Shown: in pieces, positions 25,585-34,131 of the stretch
Layout: each line of letters begins with the position of its first letter
How positions within the stretch are numbered: the first letter of the stretch is position 1
NCBI RefSeq assembly: GCF_005116665.1
Contig: NZ_SWCJ01000003.1
Coordinates: 1-64,000 of the forward strand
DNA from: Ferrimonas aestuarii
Lineage (GTDB): Bacteria > Pseudomonadota > Gammaproteobacteria > Enterobacterales > Shewanellaceae
Length of the DNA: 64,000 nucleotides
Direction: 5' to 3'
Program-made: the position numbers and the translations under genes
The notes under the pieces: generated by a model
Told to the model about the DNA's origin: nothing
The model's database searches: none
Seen by the model: only the letters and a program-made list of their open reading frames with translations

Positions 25585-27716
25585 ATCACGTACTTAATGC
25601 TAAACATCCACTCTCTTCCCGGACGAGGAAGATAGAGAGATTGCTCATAATTATTATCAAGCAAGTTATCGATGCGAATCTGCCAAGACAGCCCTTCAAT
25701 TGGCAACTTTTGAGAAACTGACATGTTCACCAAAGTGTAATTATCTAGATCATACTTAGTTTCTTTTTTACCTTGATATTGAACCGCGTCTCTAAAATGC
25801 TCAATGTCCATGTAAAAACTAAATTGATAAGGCAGGTACCATTTTACGTTTGATTTGTACGAATGCTTTGGACGCCCCTGAAGCTGCTCTTTTTCGCTGT
25901 CGGCACCGCGATTTACCGCATCCAGATAGCCATAGGAAAGGGCCAATTCCAGCTCAGCTAATGGGCGATATTCGATGCTGGTGTCCACACCAGTAAATCG
26001 ATACTTCTCGAAGTTGTAGTAGCGCTCCTCATCAGCCACTTCCTGTTTTTCGATGTAGTCTTCAATATCACTTCGATACAACGCCACATTAAAATCCAAC
26101 TCACTGCTGAAGCTGTGGAACAAGCCAACTTCGTAGTGATAAGAGGTCTCCTCGGTCAGTTCAGGGTTGCCATAACCGGCTTCGTACAACTGACGTAGAT
26201 CCGGATAGCGAATTCGCTTGGACGTAGACGCGTATACTCGGCTATGGGGGTCAAGCTGCCAATAGCCAGAGATCAAAGCGGAGTTTTGTAGATCTTTGTC
26301 GATATCGCTGTAGTAGAGCGCCGCACTGACTACCATGCCCATGCCGTTATCACCTTGATACTGGTATTCCCCTACCAGATCGTATTGGTTAACGGACTCA
26401 TCAATGTAAGTGCGACTGGCACCGCTGTTACCGCCGCCAGAACCATTACCACCACCGGAGCCATTGCCGCCGCCGGAGCCATTGCCGCCACCAGAGCCAT
26501 TGCCGCCGCCAGAGCCATTGCCACCACCAGAGCCGTTGCCGCCGCCAGAGCCATTGCCACCACCAGAGCCATTGCCACCACCAGAGCCGTTGCCGCCGCC
26601 GGAACCATTGCCACCACCGGAACCACTACCAGCAGCAAAGCTCGAAACGGATTCAAAAGTCTGATAGTCAGACTTCCAAGTGCTGTATCGGTTGGAAATT
26701 GCCGTAGTAAAGCTGTGATTGCCTCGGCTCAGCAACCATTGCAAGTTGGTGCCCATCGTCTGGGTTTTCGCCTGCTCGTGGCTGGTCAAGGTATCGAAAT
26801 TCAGATCGGTGTAGCGATTGGTTTGTCGCTCATCTTCGGAGTAATACACGAACCCGCGCAGTTTGTTGTCGCTATTGATGCGATGGCTGAAAGTGCCCTG
26901 CAGACTAAAGGCTTCGAGATCTTCCACCCGCTCATTTTTTGGCGAGCCAGTATTGACCTTATCTGGCACTCCCCAATCGCTGGTGTGGTAGCTCAAGTTC
27001 ATGCCAACCCGTGTCTCATCAGACAGTTGCCAGCCTAGCCCTGCCGTTGCCGCCTGATTTTTGCTGTCACTGTTGATACGAGTCGAACCCTGCTGCAATG
27101 CCGTGTCATCGAAGTCGTCAGATAACGGGTAACCGTCATAATCTTCTTGGGTGTAGCTCCCAAACAGATCCATGGTGTCTGAGCTGCTGGCACCAGAAAT
27201 ACTGGCTCGATAACGGTCATCATTGCCGATGCCCATCTCCATCGCCAGCTCATCCGCATTGCTACCCTGCTTAGTAATGACGTTGATGGCACCACCGGCT
27301 GCACCGCTGCCATACAACAGTGACGCACTGCCTCCTGGGGTCAGTTGCACCTCGGCAATCTGAGAAGCAGGGATCAACTGTGGATCAAACTGACTGGAAA
27401 ACGGGCTGTTCATAGGAATGCCGTTTAATAGGAACATTACGTGGCGGGACTTATAACCCCGAACGTCGATTTGAGGAACCCCTTGCCCCCCAACCTTCAA
27501 CTTAATGCCCGGTAGGGTTTCCAGCGCCTGCGCCAAGTTACTGATGCCCTGAAGAGCCATCTGTTCACTGGTTAAGGTCAGTGTCGGCGTAGACAACTGC
27601 TGAGCGCTTGGAGTCTCACCGTAGACCACAATAACCTCAGGCGATTCGTTGGTCGCAGCAACAGCTCCAGAACACAGGGCACCACCCAGTGCTCCCAACA
27701 TCATTGGTCGAAACAT
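25581..27716 (-). CDS. TonB-dependent outer membrane receptor with GSGGGN repeat loop
   Basis: The 711-residue protein has a signal peptide, a plug domain (about 35-150, with LAQALETLPGIKLKVGGQGV and GSGAAGGAINVITK) and a 22-strand-type barrel ending in FSIKYVM with a terminal hydrophobic strand. It resembles the BtuB/Cir side of the family. Residues about 365-430 are eleven exact GSGGGN repeats, placed between two barrel strands and so expected in an outer loop. It is followed by a TupA-like lipoprotein with overlapping start. It should import a metal complex, oxyanion complex or cofactor using TonB energy; the substrate is unknown. Confidence 0.85.
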   Translation of the reverse strand: MFRPMMLGALGGALCSGAVAATNESPEVIVVYGETPSAQQLSTPTLTLTSEQMALQGISNLAQALETLPGIKLKVGGQGVPQIDVRGYKSRHVMFLLNGIPMNSPFSSQFDPQLIPASQIAEVQLTPGGSASLLYGSGAAGGAINVITKQGSNADELAMEMGIGNDDRYRASISGASSSDTMDLFGSYTQEDYDGYPLSDDFDDTALQQGSTRINSDSKNQAATAGLGWQLSDETRVGMNLSYHTSDWGVPDKVNTGSPKNERVEDLEAFSLQGTFSHRINSDNKLRGFVYYSEDERQTNRYTDLNFDTLTSHEQAKTQTMGTNLQWLLSRGNHSFTTAISNRYSTWKSDYQTFESVSSFAAGSGSGGGNGSGGGNGSGGGNGSGGGNGSGGGNGSGGGNGSGGGNGSGGGNGSGGGNGSGGGNGSGGGNSGASRTYIDESVNQYDLVGEYQYQGDNGMGMVVSAALYYSDIDKDLQNSALISGYWQLDPHSRVYASTSKRIRYPDLRQLYEAGYGNPELTEETSYHYEVGLFHSFSSELDFNVALYRSDIEDYIEKQEVADEERYYNFEKYRFTGVDTSIEYRPLAELELALSYGYLDAVNRGADSEKEQLQGRPKHSYKSNVKWYLPYQFSFYMDIEHFRDAVQYQGKKETKYDLDNYTLVNMSVSQKLPIEGLSWQIRIDNLLDNNYEQSLYLPRPGREWMFSIKYVM
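26427..26624 (-). repeat. Eleven tandem 18-bp units encoding (GSGGGN)11
   Basis: Eleven consecutive 18-base units make up 198 bases. Every unit encodes GSGGGN on the minus strand, while the third codon positions vary between units (for example GTT or ATT for Asn, CCGCCG or CCACCA for Gly-Gly). The array lies in frame inside the TonB-dependent receptor gene. Confidence 0.95.
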
Positions 27717-28123
27717 CTAAATTCATCCACTTCAAATAACAACGGCAAAGCCGACATTGAGACCTGCGCAGTTCACCTCGAGTCCGGAAGTGAATTAGCA
27801 AGCAACTATTTGAGCGGGATTTTAAGAAGAGTGGCCTATCAGTTCAGAGTAACTTTCAAATTGCGTGATCCAGGGCGACTCAAAACAACCCCAAATGACT
27901 ATAGATTGGAATAATTACAGCCAAGAAGGACAAGCTGTCATTAAGGGCCAAATTGACACAATACGGAGCTTCATGTGCCATTAACCAAGTTTAAGCACAT
28001 CAATTATCAACGAAATAAAGATAATAACTAACCACGGAGCCTATTTTGAGCCCAAACAAAAGCAATTAAACAGGCATTTCAACTCAATTTGAATCGAACT
28101 TAATTGGCTCGCTCTTGCGTGTT
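27717..28123. other. Intergenic region between TonB receptor and Crp/Fnr-like gene
   Basis: About 400 bases of AT-rich sequence without a convincing open frame, Fur box or riboswitch. It should contain the receptor promoter on the minus strand, but no clear promoter elements were identified. Confidence 0.45.
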
Positions 28124-28139
28124 TGTGATCAAAGTCACT
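28124..28139. promoter_or_regulatory. Candidate CRP-type operator
   Basis: TGTGATCAAAGTCACT matches TGTGA-N6-TCACA at nine of ten positions. It lies 110 bases upstream of the Crp/Fnr-like gene and about 410 bases upstream of the TonB receptor. Control by CRP is inferred from the match alone. Confidence 0.5.
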
Positions 28140-28248
28140 ACCGAATCCAGTTCGAAGCAACACGTCACCAACAACTGATTTAGCCCTCAAAATGGAGCTA
28201 AAATCGTTGTATAGTGCCTACTTAAGCTTCAATTTCTAGGGGCAAAAA

Positions 28249-28776
28249 ATGGATCAAACTCACCCTATTTGGGAGCAGATGGCGCCCCATGCTCACCCAC
28301 AAGCGCTTGAAAAAAAGACCACTCTGCTTCGAGAGGGGGAACACTGCAAACGCCTCTACTACATCGAGTCCGGCTGCATTCGCTCTTGGTTTAACCACGA
28401 TGGTAAAGACATCTCGTTTCAGTTCTTTCTAGAAGGACAATTTGTCTCCTCCTTTGAAAGTCTGATGTTCAACGAGCCCAGTCAGTACACGTTAGAGACT
28501 TTGCTGCCCACCAAGGTGTACTGGATAGAAAAATCAGTATTTGAGGCTCAACTGGCTCAATCTCCAGCGTTAAAACAGAAAATGTTTGAGCAGGTGTGTC
28601 AGCGCCTTCGCCACTATCAACACCTGTTTCTCTCTCGCATCAAAGACACTCCTGAGCAGCGCTATCGAGAACTAATCGCTGCCCAACCAGAGTTAATTAA
28701 GCGGGTTCCTCAGCACTACATCGCCTCCTACCTTGGCATCACATCAGTATCACTTAGCCGAATTCGAAACCGTTAA
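28249..28776 (+). CDS. Crp/Fnr-family regulator (cyclic-nucleotide-binding fold)
   Basis: The 175-residue protein has a cNMP-binding-like beta barrel (about 20-110: LLREGEHCKRLYYIESGCIR) and a short C-terminal helix-turn-helix ending IASYLGITSVSLSRIRNR. It lacks the cysteines of FNR and the exact cAMP pocket of CRP. It sits 70 bases upstream of a flavodoxin-fold oxidoreductase gene on the same strand and is its likely regulator. This regulator/oxidoreductase pairing is inferred from position. Confidence 0.82.
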   Translation: MDQTHPIWEQMAPHAHPQALEKKTTLLREGEHCKRLYYIESGCIRSWFNHDGKDISFQFFLEGQFVSSFESLMFNEPSQYTLETLLPTKVYWIEKSVFEAQLAQSPALKQKMFEQVCQRLRHYQHLFLSRIKDTPEQRYRELIAAQPELIKRVPQHYIASYLGITSVSLSRIRNR

Positions 28777-28846
28777 CATAGGTTATCGTTCCTGAGTGCG
28801 CCCCGCCGTTAGACTGACTCGGTCAATCAATACGGGAGCAACCTAA

Positions 28847-29461
28847 GTGCGAGTCTTAATTGTTTTTAACCACCCCTATTCAGGGTCTTACTGCAACTCA
28901 GTCCTTAACGCCACCATGGATGGATTAACCCAAGCTGGCCACGATGTCGATCTTATCCATCTGGACAGAGACAACTTTGATCCAGTGATGCGGGAGAAAG
29001 ATCTGAAAGCCTTTGTGATGGCCAAAGATCAGCCTCAACAGGCGTTAGCGATGCTGGACCCTCAAGTACTGGATTACAAAACCCGCCTACAAGCGGCAGA
29101 GCACCTTATCTTCATCTTCCCAATCTGGTGGGAGCTGATGCCGGCACTGACCAAAGGCTTTATCGATAAACTGGTGTTTCCCGGTATCGCCTACCACTAC
29201 AACGCCCGAGGCACTCGAATGCACTGCGATTTGAGTAAACTGAAAGGGGTGACCATGATCACCACCATGAATACCCCTAGCTTGGCTTATCGTCTGCTGT
29301 TCGGAAACGCCATTAAGAAAGCACTGCTTCTTGGCACCTTCTGGAAAATTGGCATTAAACAGCGTCATTGGCTCAACCTCAGCTGCGTAAAATTCGCAGC
29401 GGATAATAAGCGCCAGCGCTGGCTTGATGACATTCAAGCAAAATTCGCCTCACTTCGCTGA
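28847..29461 (+). CDS. Flavodoxin-fold NAD(P)H:quinone oxidoreductase
   Basis: The 204-residue protein has the flavodoxin-like fold of the NQO1/MdaB/KefF group: VLIVFNHPYSGSYCNSVLNA binds the flavin phosphate and FIFPIWWELMPALTKGFIDK carries the conserved PxWW segment. It should reduce quinones or other electrophiles with two electrons from NAD(P)H. The start is a GTG at 28847 after GGGAGCAA. It probably forms a unit with the upstream Crp/Fnr-like regulator. Confidence 0.85.
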   Translation: MRVLIVFNHPYSGSYCNSVLNATMDGLTQAGHDVDLIHLDRDNFDPVMREKDLKAFVMAKDQPQQALAMLDPQVLDYKTRLQAAEHLIFIFPIWWELMPALTKGFIDKLVFPGIAYHYNARGTRMHCDLSKLKGVTMITTMNTPSLAYRLLFGNAIKKALLLGTFWKIGIKQRHWLNLSCVKFAADNKRQRWLDDIQAKFASLR

Positions 29462-29503
29462 ACGGCGGAATTTGGGAGACGGGTACGACAGGAGATAATG
29501 GCA

Positions 29504-29734
29504 ATGAAAGCGACGAGTTCGGTGCTGCCCTGCCCATTCTGTGGAGGGCTGATACTTAGCCAAGCAGTACTCTATTCATCATGGGGAGACGGCCACGAGG
29601 CTCAACTGCACATTGTGTGTGATGACTGCGAAGCGGCAGCGCCACACTCAGTGTGGAACCACCGCGTCGACGATACTGCCCTAGGGGTTAAGCCAAAGCG
29701 ACAGACCACGGCGGCGCTGATCCGCCGCCAGTAA
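29504..29734 (+). CDS. Lar-like small zinc-ribbon protein
   Basis: The 76-residue protein has CPFCGG near the N terminus and CDDCEAAAPHSVWNHR later, the paired cysteines and WNxR of the Lar (restriction alleviation) zinc-ribbon family. Lar proteins are usually phage-derived; no phage genes surround it. The ATG at 29504 is nine bases after GGAG and is preferred to the ATG at 29498. Its last 54 bases overlap the end of the convergent MATE gene. Function here is unknown. Confidence 0.65.
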   Translation: MKATSSVLPCPFCGGLILSQAVLYSSWGDGHEAQLHIVCDDCEAAAPHSVWNHRVDDTALGVKPKRQTTAALIRRQ

Positions 29735-31012
29735 CCACAATACCCAGCCGATCAGCAGCAGATTCGAAAGAGGCACCGCCAGCCATACCCCTTTCACCCC
29801 AAGCCAAAGGGGCAACAGTATGAGAAACGGCAACTGAACGCCCATGTTTGCAAAGGTGATCCAGCTGGCTCGGCGGCCATCATTAACGGCTTGAAAGTAG
29901 GCAGCAATCACGAAAATCACCCCATCCAAATAGAGCGCCCAAGTGTGCCACGACATACCGATGGTTGTGGCTGAAATAAGGCGTTCGTCCTCGCGATTGA
30001 AGGCGGCGATTAACGGTTCTGGATAGAGTGCCAGCAGCAATGAAAATGCCATGCCACTGCCCAACGTCAGCAGCAGTGCCCAAGATAGCGCCCGCTGCAT
30101 CTGCTGCAACCGTTCGGCGCCAAACAGGTAACTGAGCAGGGGCTGCACCCCATTCGCAATGCCTTCGGCGAATAGATAGTAGAAGGCACATAAGTAACCC
30201 ACAATGGCAAACGCCCCCAAATGGCTGGCATCGCCATAGTTAAGGAACTGCGCATTGTGGATGGCGGTAATAAAGCTGAAGTAGAGGTACATTCCCCAAC
30301 TGGCCAACCCCAAGCCTAAAATGGCTTTGGCCTGAGACCAATTCAGGGTCAATTCCGTTAGCTTAAGCGGCACCTGGCAGCGAGACGACACAAAATAGCC
30401 CAGTCCCAATGCCAGCACCACAGCTTGAGCCAGTGCCGTAGCCAGGGCGGCCCCCGTTAACTGCCACTGCCAATGAACAATAAACAGGTAGTCCAACGCG
30501 ATGTTGGCTACGGCACCGATACCAATCAATAAGGTGGCTAAGTTCGGGGAGTCATCATTACGCACTAAAAACGGCAGCGCTACCCCTCCCAGCGCCACCG
30601 GACTGGCCCAAATCAGCACCTGAAGATACTCATTGGCCAGCGACAACACCTCACCATCAGCCTGTTGAAGCCGAAAGAGAGGCTCACCAAACGCAGCCAA
30701 GGCGACGCCACAGATGGCCCCCATGATCAGCAGCAACACCAAACCATTGCCCAACCATCGACTGGCTAGCGCTAGGTTACCTTCACCCCGAGCAATGGAA
30801 CTGAGGGCGCCCGCCCCCATCCCCACCATAATCGCCACCCCATAAGTGGCACCGATCACCGGCCAAGCGATATTGATGGCCGCCAAGCCAGACGCGCCAA
30901 TGGCTTGCCCTACAAAGATGCCATCTACCACTTGGTAGAGGCCGTTTACCATCATGGCTGCGATGGTAGGCAGGACATAGCGCCAGAATTGACGCCCTAA
31001 GGGTTGGGACAT
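29681..31012 (-). CDS. MATE-family efflux transporter
   Basis: The 443-residue protein has twelve membrane helices in two related halves. The N-terminal half opens with VLPTIAAMMVNGLYQVVDGI and has the MATE-typical GQAIGASGLAAINIAWPV; the C-terminal half contains AEGIANGVQPLLSYLFGA. It should export drugs or metabolites in exchange for Na+ or H+. It stands alone on the minus strand; its 3' end overlaps the Lar-like gene by 54 bases. Confidence 0.88.
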   Translation of the reverse strand: MSQPLGRQFWRYVLPTIAAMMVNGLYQVVDGIFVGQAIGASGLAAINIAWPVIGATYGVAIMVGMGAGALSSIARGEGNLALASRWLGNGLVLLLIMGAICGVALAAFGEPLFRLQQADGEVLSLANEYLQVLIWASPVALGGVALPFLVRNDDSPNLATLLIGIGAVANIALDYLFIVHWQWQLTGAALATALAQAVVLALGLGYFVSSRCQVPLKLTELTLNWSQAKAILGLGLASWGMYLYFSFITAIHNAQFLNYGDASHLGAFAIVGYLCAFYYLFAEGIANGVQPLLSYLFGAERLQQMQRALSWALLLTLGSGMAFSLLLALYPEPLIAAFNREDERLISATTIGMSWHTWALYLDGVIFVIAAYFQAVNDGRRASWITFANMGVQLPFLILLPLWLGVKGVWLAVPLSNLLLIGWVLWLLAADQRRRGLSLWLNP

Positions 31013-31166
31013 AGATGCAATCTCAGTAAAAACTGGCGCGAATCATATCAGTATTTTCGAACGGAACGACCCAGAAAAATGTAATAAATGGTGGTGATTT
31101 TTGCCCCCAGAACCGATGACTCTGGACAATAAAGTCGGCCATACGCTCCCCTCAACAGCAAACGCA

Positions 31167-31185
31167 AATGATAACCAATTGCATT
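31167..31185 (+). promoter_or_regulatory. Probable Fur box upstream of fagA-like/fumC
   Basis: AATGATAACCAATTGCATT matches the Fur pattern AATGANAATNATTNTCATT at 13 of 16 fixed positions. It lies 60 bases upstream of the fagA-like gene. Iron repression of fumC-containing operons is known in pseudomonads, which supports this reading. Confidence 0.6.
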
Positions 31186-31243
31186 AATGGCGATTGGCGG
31201 GGTAAACTCAAACCTCTTTTGAACCACTGTCGCTGGCAACCCA

Positions 31244-31597
31244 ATGGATCTACCTTCAAATCCTGCAACCACTAGAATTCGCCAAATCATTATTAACGCA
31301 GAGCAACCGGATAACGCTGGTCTATTCTCCCTTTGGTTCGACCTTGAAGGGCTTGAGGCCGATGAACTCTCAGAGAAAGCAAGAATCGCCGCGGCGCAAA
31401 GCTGCGTCAGATTGCTGTTAGATGCCTACGCCGACACCCTCAATCCTCGTCACTGGCGCTTGCAATGTCTGGATCAGATCTACCGTCCATTAATGACGTT
31501 GAAGCGACTGGTTAAAACCAAGCAACAGCAGATTGAATTTCAACAATTGATGCAAGAGTTACGCGTCATTAGCCATTTTTTTCAAACTCACCTTTAG
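31244..31597 (+). CDS. Small FagA-like protein upstream of fumC
   Basis: The 117-residue protein is soluble, with no signal peptide. The core SCVRLLLDAYADTLNPRHWR then LQCLDQIYRPLMTLKRL looks like the FagA (Fur-associated gene A) proteins found upstream of fumC in iron-regulated operons of other gammaproteobacteria. It is 33 bases upstream of fumC with a Fur box in front. The identification is from memory of the family and context, and its function is not known. Confidence 0.55.
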   Translation: MDLPSNPATTRIRQIIINAEQPDNAGLFSLWFDLEGLEADELSEKARIAAAQSCVRLLLDAYADTLNPRHWRLQCLDQIYRPLMTLKRLVKTKQQQIEFQQLMQELRVISHFFQTHL

Positions 31598-31630
31598 GGA
31601 GCTATCTCTCTATTTGCAGGAGCAAACTCG

Positions 31631-33007
31631 ATGACAACACGGACAGAAAAAGACAGCATGGGAGAATTGCAGGTGCCAGCCGCCGCACTCTATGCCGCCC
31701 AAACGCAGCGGGCAGTGAATAACTTTCCCATTAGCGGCCAAACCATGCCTGAGCCTTTCATTAAAGCACTGATTTTGGCCAAAAAATCTGCAGCGCTGGC
31801 CAACAATGAGCTAGGGCTACTGACCGATGAAATGTCCCTAGCCATCACCCAAGCCGCCGATCAGCTTTTGGCGGACCCTCAACTGATGCAGCACTTCCCC
31901 GTTGACGTATTTCAAACGGGTTCGGGCACCAGCTCAAACATGAATGCCAACGAGGTGCTGTCTACCTTGGCCAATCGGCACTCACAAGAAACCATCAGTC
32001 CTAATGACCACATCAACTATGGTCAAAGCAGCAACGACATTATCCCTAGCACCATCCACATCAGTGCCGCCATGGTACTGGCACAGCAGTTGCTCCCGGC
32101 ACTCAAGCACCTTAACTGCACCATTACCGAGAAAGCGGCAACCTTAACCGGCCAAATCAAAACTGGCCGCACCCACTTGATGGACGCCATGCCGGTACGG
32201 ATGGAGCAAAGCCTACTGAGTTGGGCGACGCAGATAGAGCAGAACATCCACGCTCTAGAAGGGATACAGCCCAGCTTGCAAAGTTTGGCTCAGGGAGGCA
32301 CCGCAGTCGGAACCGGCATTAACGCCCATGCCAAATTTGCCGCCAGTTTCAATCACCACTTAAGTGAACTCACCGGACTCACCTTTACCCCAGCCGAGAA
32401 CCTCTTTACCCACATCGGCACCCAAGACATCGCCGTACAGCTATCGGGGCTGCTAAAAACCACCGCCGTGTCGCTGATGAAGATTGCCAACGATCTGCGC
32501 TGGATGAACTCTGGGCCGCTCGCGGGATTGGGCGAAATTGAACTCGAGGCGCTGCAGCCTGGCTCCTCCATCATGCCCGGAAAGGTAAACCCTGTGATTC
32601 CAGAAGCCACCGCCATGGTGGCAGCGCAAGTGATGGGCAACGACACCACCATCAGCATTGCCGGTCAGTCCGGTAACTTCGAACTGAATGTGATGTTGCC
32701 GGTAATTGCCGATAATTTGTTGGAAAGCCTGACACTGTTGGCCAGCAGCAGCCGATTGCTTGCCGACAAAGCCATCGCCACATTTACCGTCAATGAAGAT
32801 AACCTCAAACAAGCGTTGTCACGTAACCCCATTCTGGTTACCGCACTCAACCCAATCATCGGCTATCTAAAAGCTGCAGAGATTGCCAAGCAAGCCTACA
32901 AACAGGGGCGTCCGGTTATCGATGTTGCTCTGGAGCATACCGAACTGACTCGAGCCGAGCTGGAAGTGCTGCTGGATCCCGCCAAACTCACTCAAGGGGG
33001 CATTTAA
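31631..33007 (+). CDS. fumC: Fumarate hydratase class II
   Basis: FumC interconverts fumarate and malate in the TCA cycle without an iron-sulfur cluster. The 458-residue length is normal. Family motifs are TGSGTSSNMNANEVLSTLA, TGRTHLMDAMPVRMEQ and the catalytic serine loop GSSIMPGKVNPVIPEA. The last residues of that loop (VIPEA) occur in the Fur-regulated FumC group and also recall aspartases, so specificity was judged by context. Iron-independent fumarase behind a Fur box makes sense as the enzyme used when iron is scarce. A sodA gene, often linked in such operons, is not present. Confidence 0.88.
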   Translation: MTTRTEKDSMGELQVPAAALYAAQTQRAVNNFPISGQTMPEPFIKALILAKKSAALANNELGLLTDEMSLAITQAADQLLADPQLMQHFPVDVFQTGSGTSSNMNANEVLSTLANRHSQETISPNDHINYGQSSNDIIPSTIHISAAMVLAQQLLPALKHLNCTITEKAATLTGQIKTGRTHLMDAMPVRMEQSLLSWATQIEQNIHALEGIQPSLQSLAQGGTAVGTGINAHAKFAASFNHHLSELTGLTFTPAENLFTHIGTQDIAVQLSGLLKTTAVSLMKIANDLRWMNSGPLAGLGEIELEALQPGSSIMPGKVNPVIPEATAMVAAQVMGNDTTISIAGQSGNFELNVMLPVIADNLLESLTLLASSSRLLADKAIATFTVNEDNLKQALSRNPILVTALNPIIGYLKAAEIAKQAYKQGRPVIDVALEHTELTRAELEVLLDPAKLTQGGI

Positions 33008-33021
33008 CCCAGCCATAAAAA

Positions 33022-33041
33022 AGCCCTCAATGTTGAGGGCT
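33022..33041. terminator. Bidirectional terminator between fumC and cobO
   Basis: AGCCCTCAA and TTGAGGGCT pair around a two-base loop. The minus strand continues with TTTTTT, and the plus strand with TTCTGTT. Confidence 0.85.
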
Positions 33042-33052
33042 TCTGTTGATGG

Positions 33053-33649
33053 CTACCAATCCACCCCTTTGCGAGCCTTAATGCCCGCTTCGAAAGCGTG
33101 TTTGAGAGGGCGAACTTCTGAGACGGTATCCGCCAGCTCTTCCAAGCGGCGGTGGGCCGCGCGACCGGTGATCACCACACTCTGCTCTGCAGGTCGATTG
33201 GCAATGGCCTCCAGCACCTCATCCAGATCCAGATAATCGTAATTGGTCATGTAGGTGAGCTCATCTAACAGCACCACATCGATGCTCGGATCCGCCAGCG
33301 CGGGCTTAATCTGTTGCCACACCGCTTGCGCCGCTTTGGTATCCGCTTCTCTGTCTTGAGTCTCCCAGGTAAAGCCGGTGGCCATCACATGAAAGGTCAC
33401 CCCGTGACCTTCGAGGAGATCCCGCTCACCGCAGGCCCAAGTGCCCTTGATAAACTGAGCCACGGCACACTTCTGCCCATGACCAACCGCTCGAGCGATG
33501 GTGCCAAAGCCTGCAGTAGACTTGCCTTTGCCATTGCCGGTCAGAACCAATACGATGCCACGCTCCTCTTGAGCTTTTTCCACCTTGGCATCGACCTTCT
33601 GTTTCACTTTCTGCTGACGCTGTTGGTGTTTCTGATCCTTGTCACTCAT
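33053..33649 (-). CDS. cobO: Cob(I)yrinic acid a,c-diamide adenosyltransferase
   Basis: The enzyme transfers the adenosyl group of ATP to cob(I)alamin-type corrinoids (CobO/BtuR/CobA type). The P-loop VLTGNGKGKSTAGFG and the downstream VVLLDELTYMTNYDYLD are diagnostic; the C terminus HAFEAGIKARKGVDW is the conserved end. The ATG at 33649 is preferred because GGAG lies nine bases upstream; the open frame starts 15 bases earlier. No other cobalamin synthesis genes are adjacent, so it probably serves salvage. metH, a cobalamin enzyme, is 760 bases away. Confidence 0.92.
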   Translation of the reverse strand: MSDKDQKHQQRQQKVKQKVDAKVEKAQEERGIVLVLTGNGKGKSTAGFGTIARAVGHGQKCAVAQFIKGTWACGERDLLEGHGVTFHVMATGFTWETQDREADTKAAQAVWQQIKPALADPSIDVVLLDELTYMTNYDYLDLDEVLEAIANRPAEQSVVITGRAAHRRLEELADTVSEVRPLKHAFEAGIKARKGVDW

Positions 33650-33781
33650 CACCGGATTCTCCATAACAAAATTGCCGTCAGTGTGGCTGGAATCAATCCC
33701 GAGTGCAAGACTCGGATATAGGGTTTCAACTCAGTGCAAGCCATGCAAACCCGAACCGACAGCAAAGAGGCCACATACAAC

Positions 33782-33804
33782 AAAGGGCAGCCTAAGCTGC
33801 CCTT
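33782..33804 (-). terminator. Terminator of the ArsR-family gene
   Basis: AAGGGCAG-CCTAAG-CTGCCCTT forms a perfect eight-pair stem 37 bases after the ArsR stop. It may also act on the plus strand, where TTTT follows. Confidence 0.75.
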
Positions 33805-33840
33805 TTAAAATTCTTCATAACACGCTGATTACGCCTGCAA

Positions 33841-34131
33841 TCAGCAGATGGTGCAGCACTCAGCCTTCAAGTACTCCATCAACTCATCCACCGCTTCCAA
33901 CTTAGCGCGGCAATGAAGCTCTCGGCCTTGACGCTCTTGCGTCACCAGCCCTGCGGCCATCAAGCGGCTGATGTGGTGACTCAACGTCGAGCCAGGAATG
34001 TCTAGGTGTTGCTGAACTTCGCCCACAGTCAGGCCTTGCTCGTTGCCTTTAACTAACAAACGAAAGATCGCCAGTCGGGTGCCGTGCCCCAACTCAGCTA
34101 GCCGCTTAGCGGCATCGGTGTCTGCAATCAT
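33841..34131 (-). CDS. ArsR-family transcriptional regulator
   Basis: With the ATG at 34131, preceded by GGAGG, the protein is 96 residues, a normal ArsR length. The winged helix is clear: LGHGTRLAIFRLLVKG, GLTVGEVQQHLDIPGSTLSH and GLVTQERQGREL. The C terminus ends KAECCTIC, giving three cysteines that could sense a metal or oxidant. It is divergent from metH (starts 277 bases apart), and there is no neighbouring efflux gene. Its target is unknown. Confidence 0.85.
   Translation of the reverse strand: MIADTDAAKRLAELGHGTRLAIFRLLVKGNEQGLTVGEVQQHLDIPGSTLSHHISRLMAAGLVTQERQGRELHCRAKLEAVDELMEYLKAECCTIC

Noticed and set aside
26427..26624. Tandem short repeats as a possible CRISPR array
   Set aside because: The units are contiguous 18-base coding repeats with no spacers and keep the reading frame.
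26410..26664. Plus-strand frame giving repeated PPPEPL, opposite the receptor repeat
   Set aside because: It is the antisense reading of the (GSGGGN)11 array. The minus frame is part of a complete TonB-dependent receptor, so the proline-rich frame is a shadow.
27717..27850. Cobalamin riboswitch upstream of the TonB receptor, prompted by GAGACCTGCGC
   Set aside because: The B12-box-like sequence is on the wrong strand for the receptor gene and the conserved upstream parts are absent.
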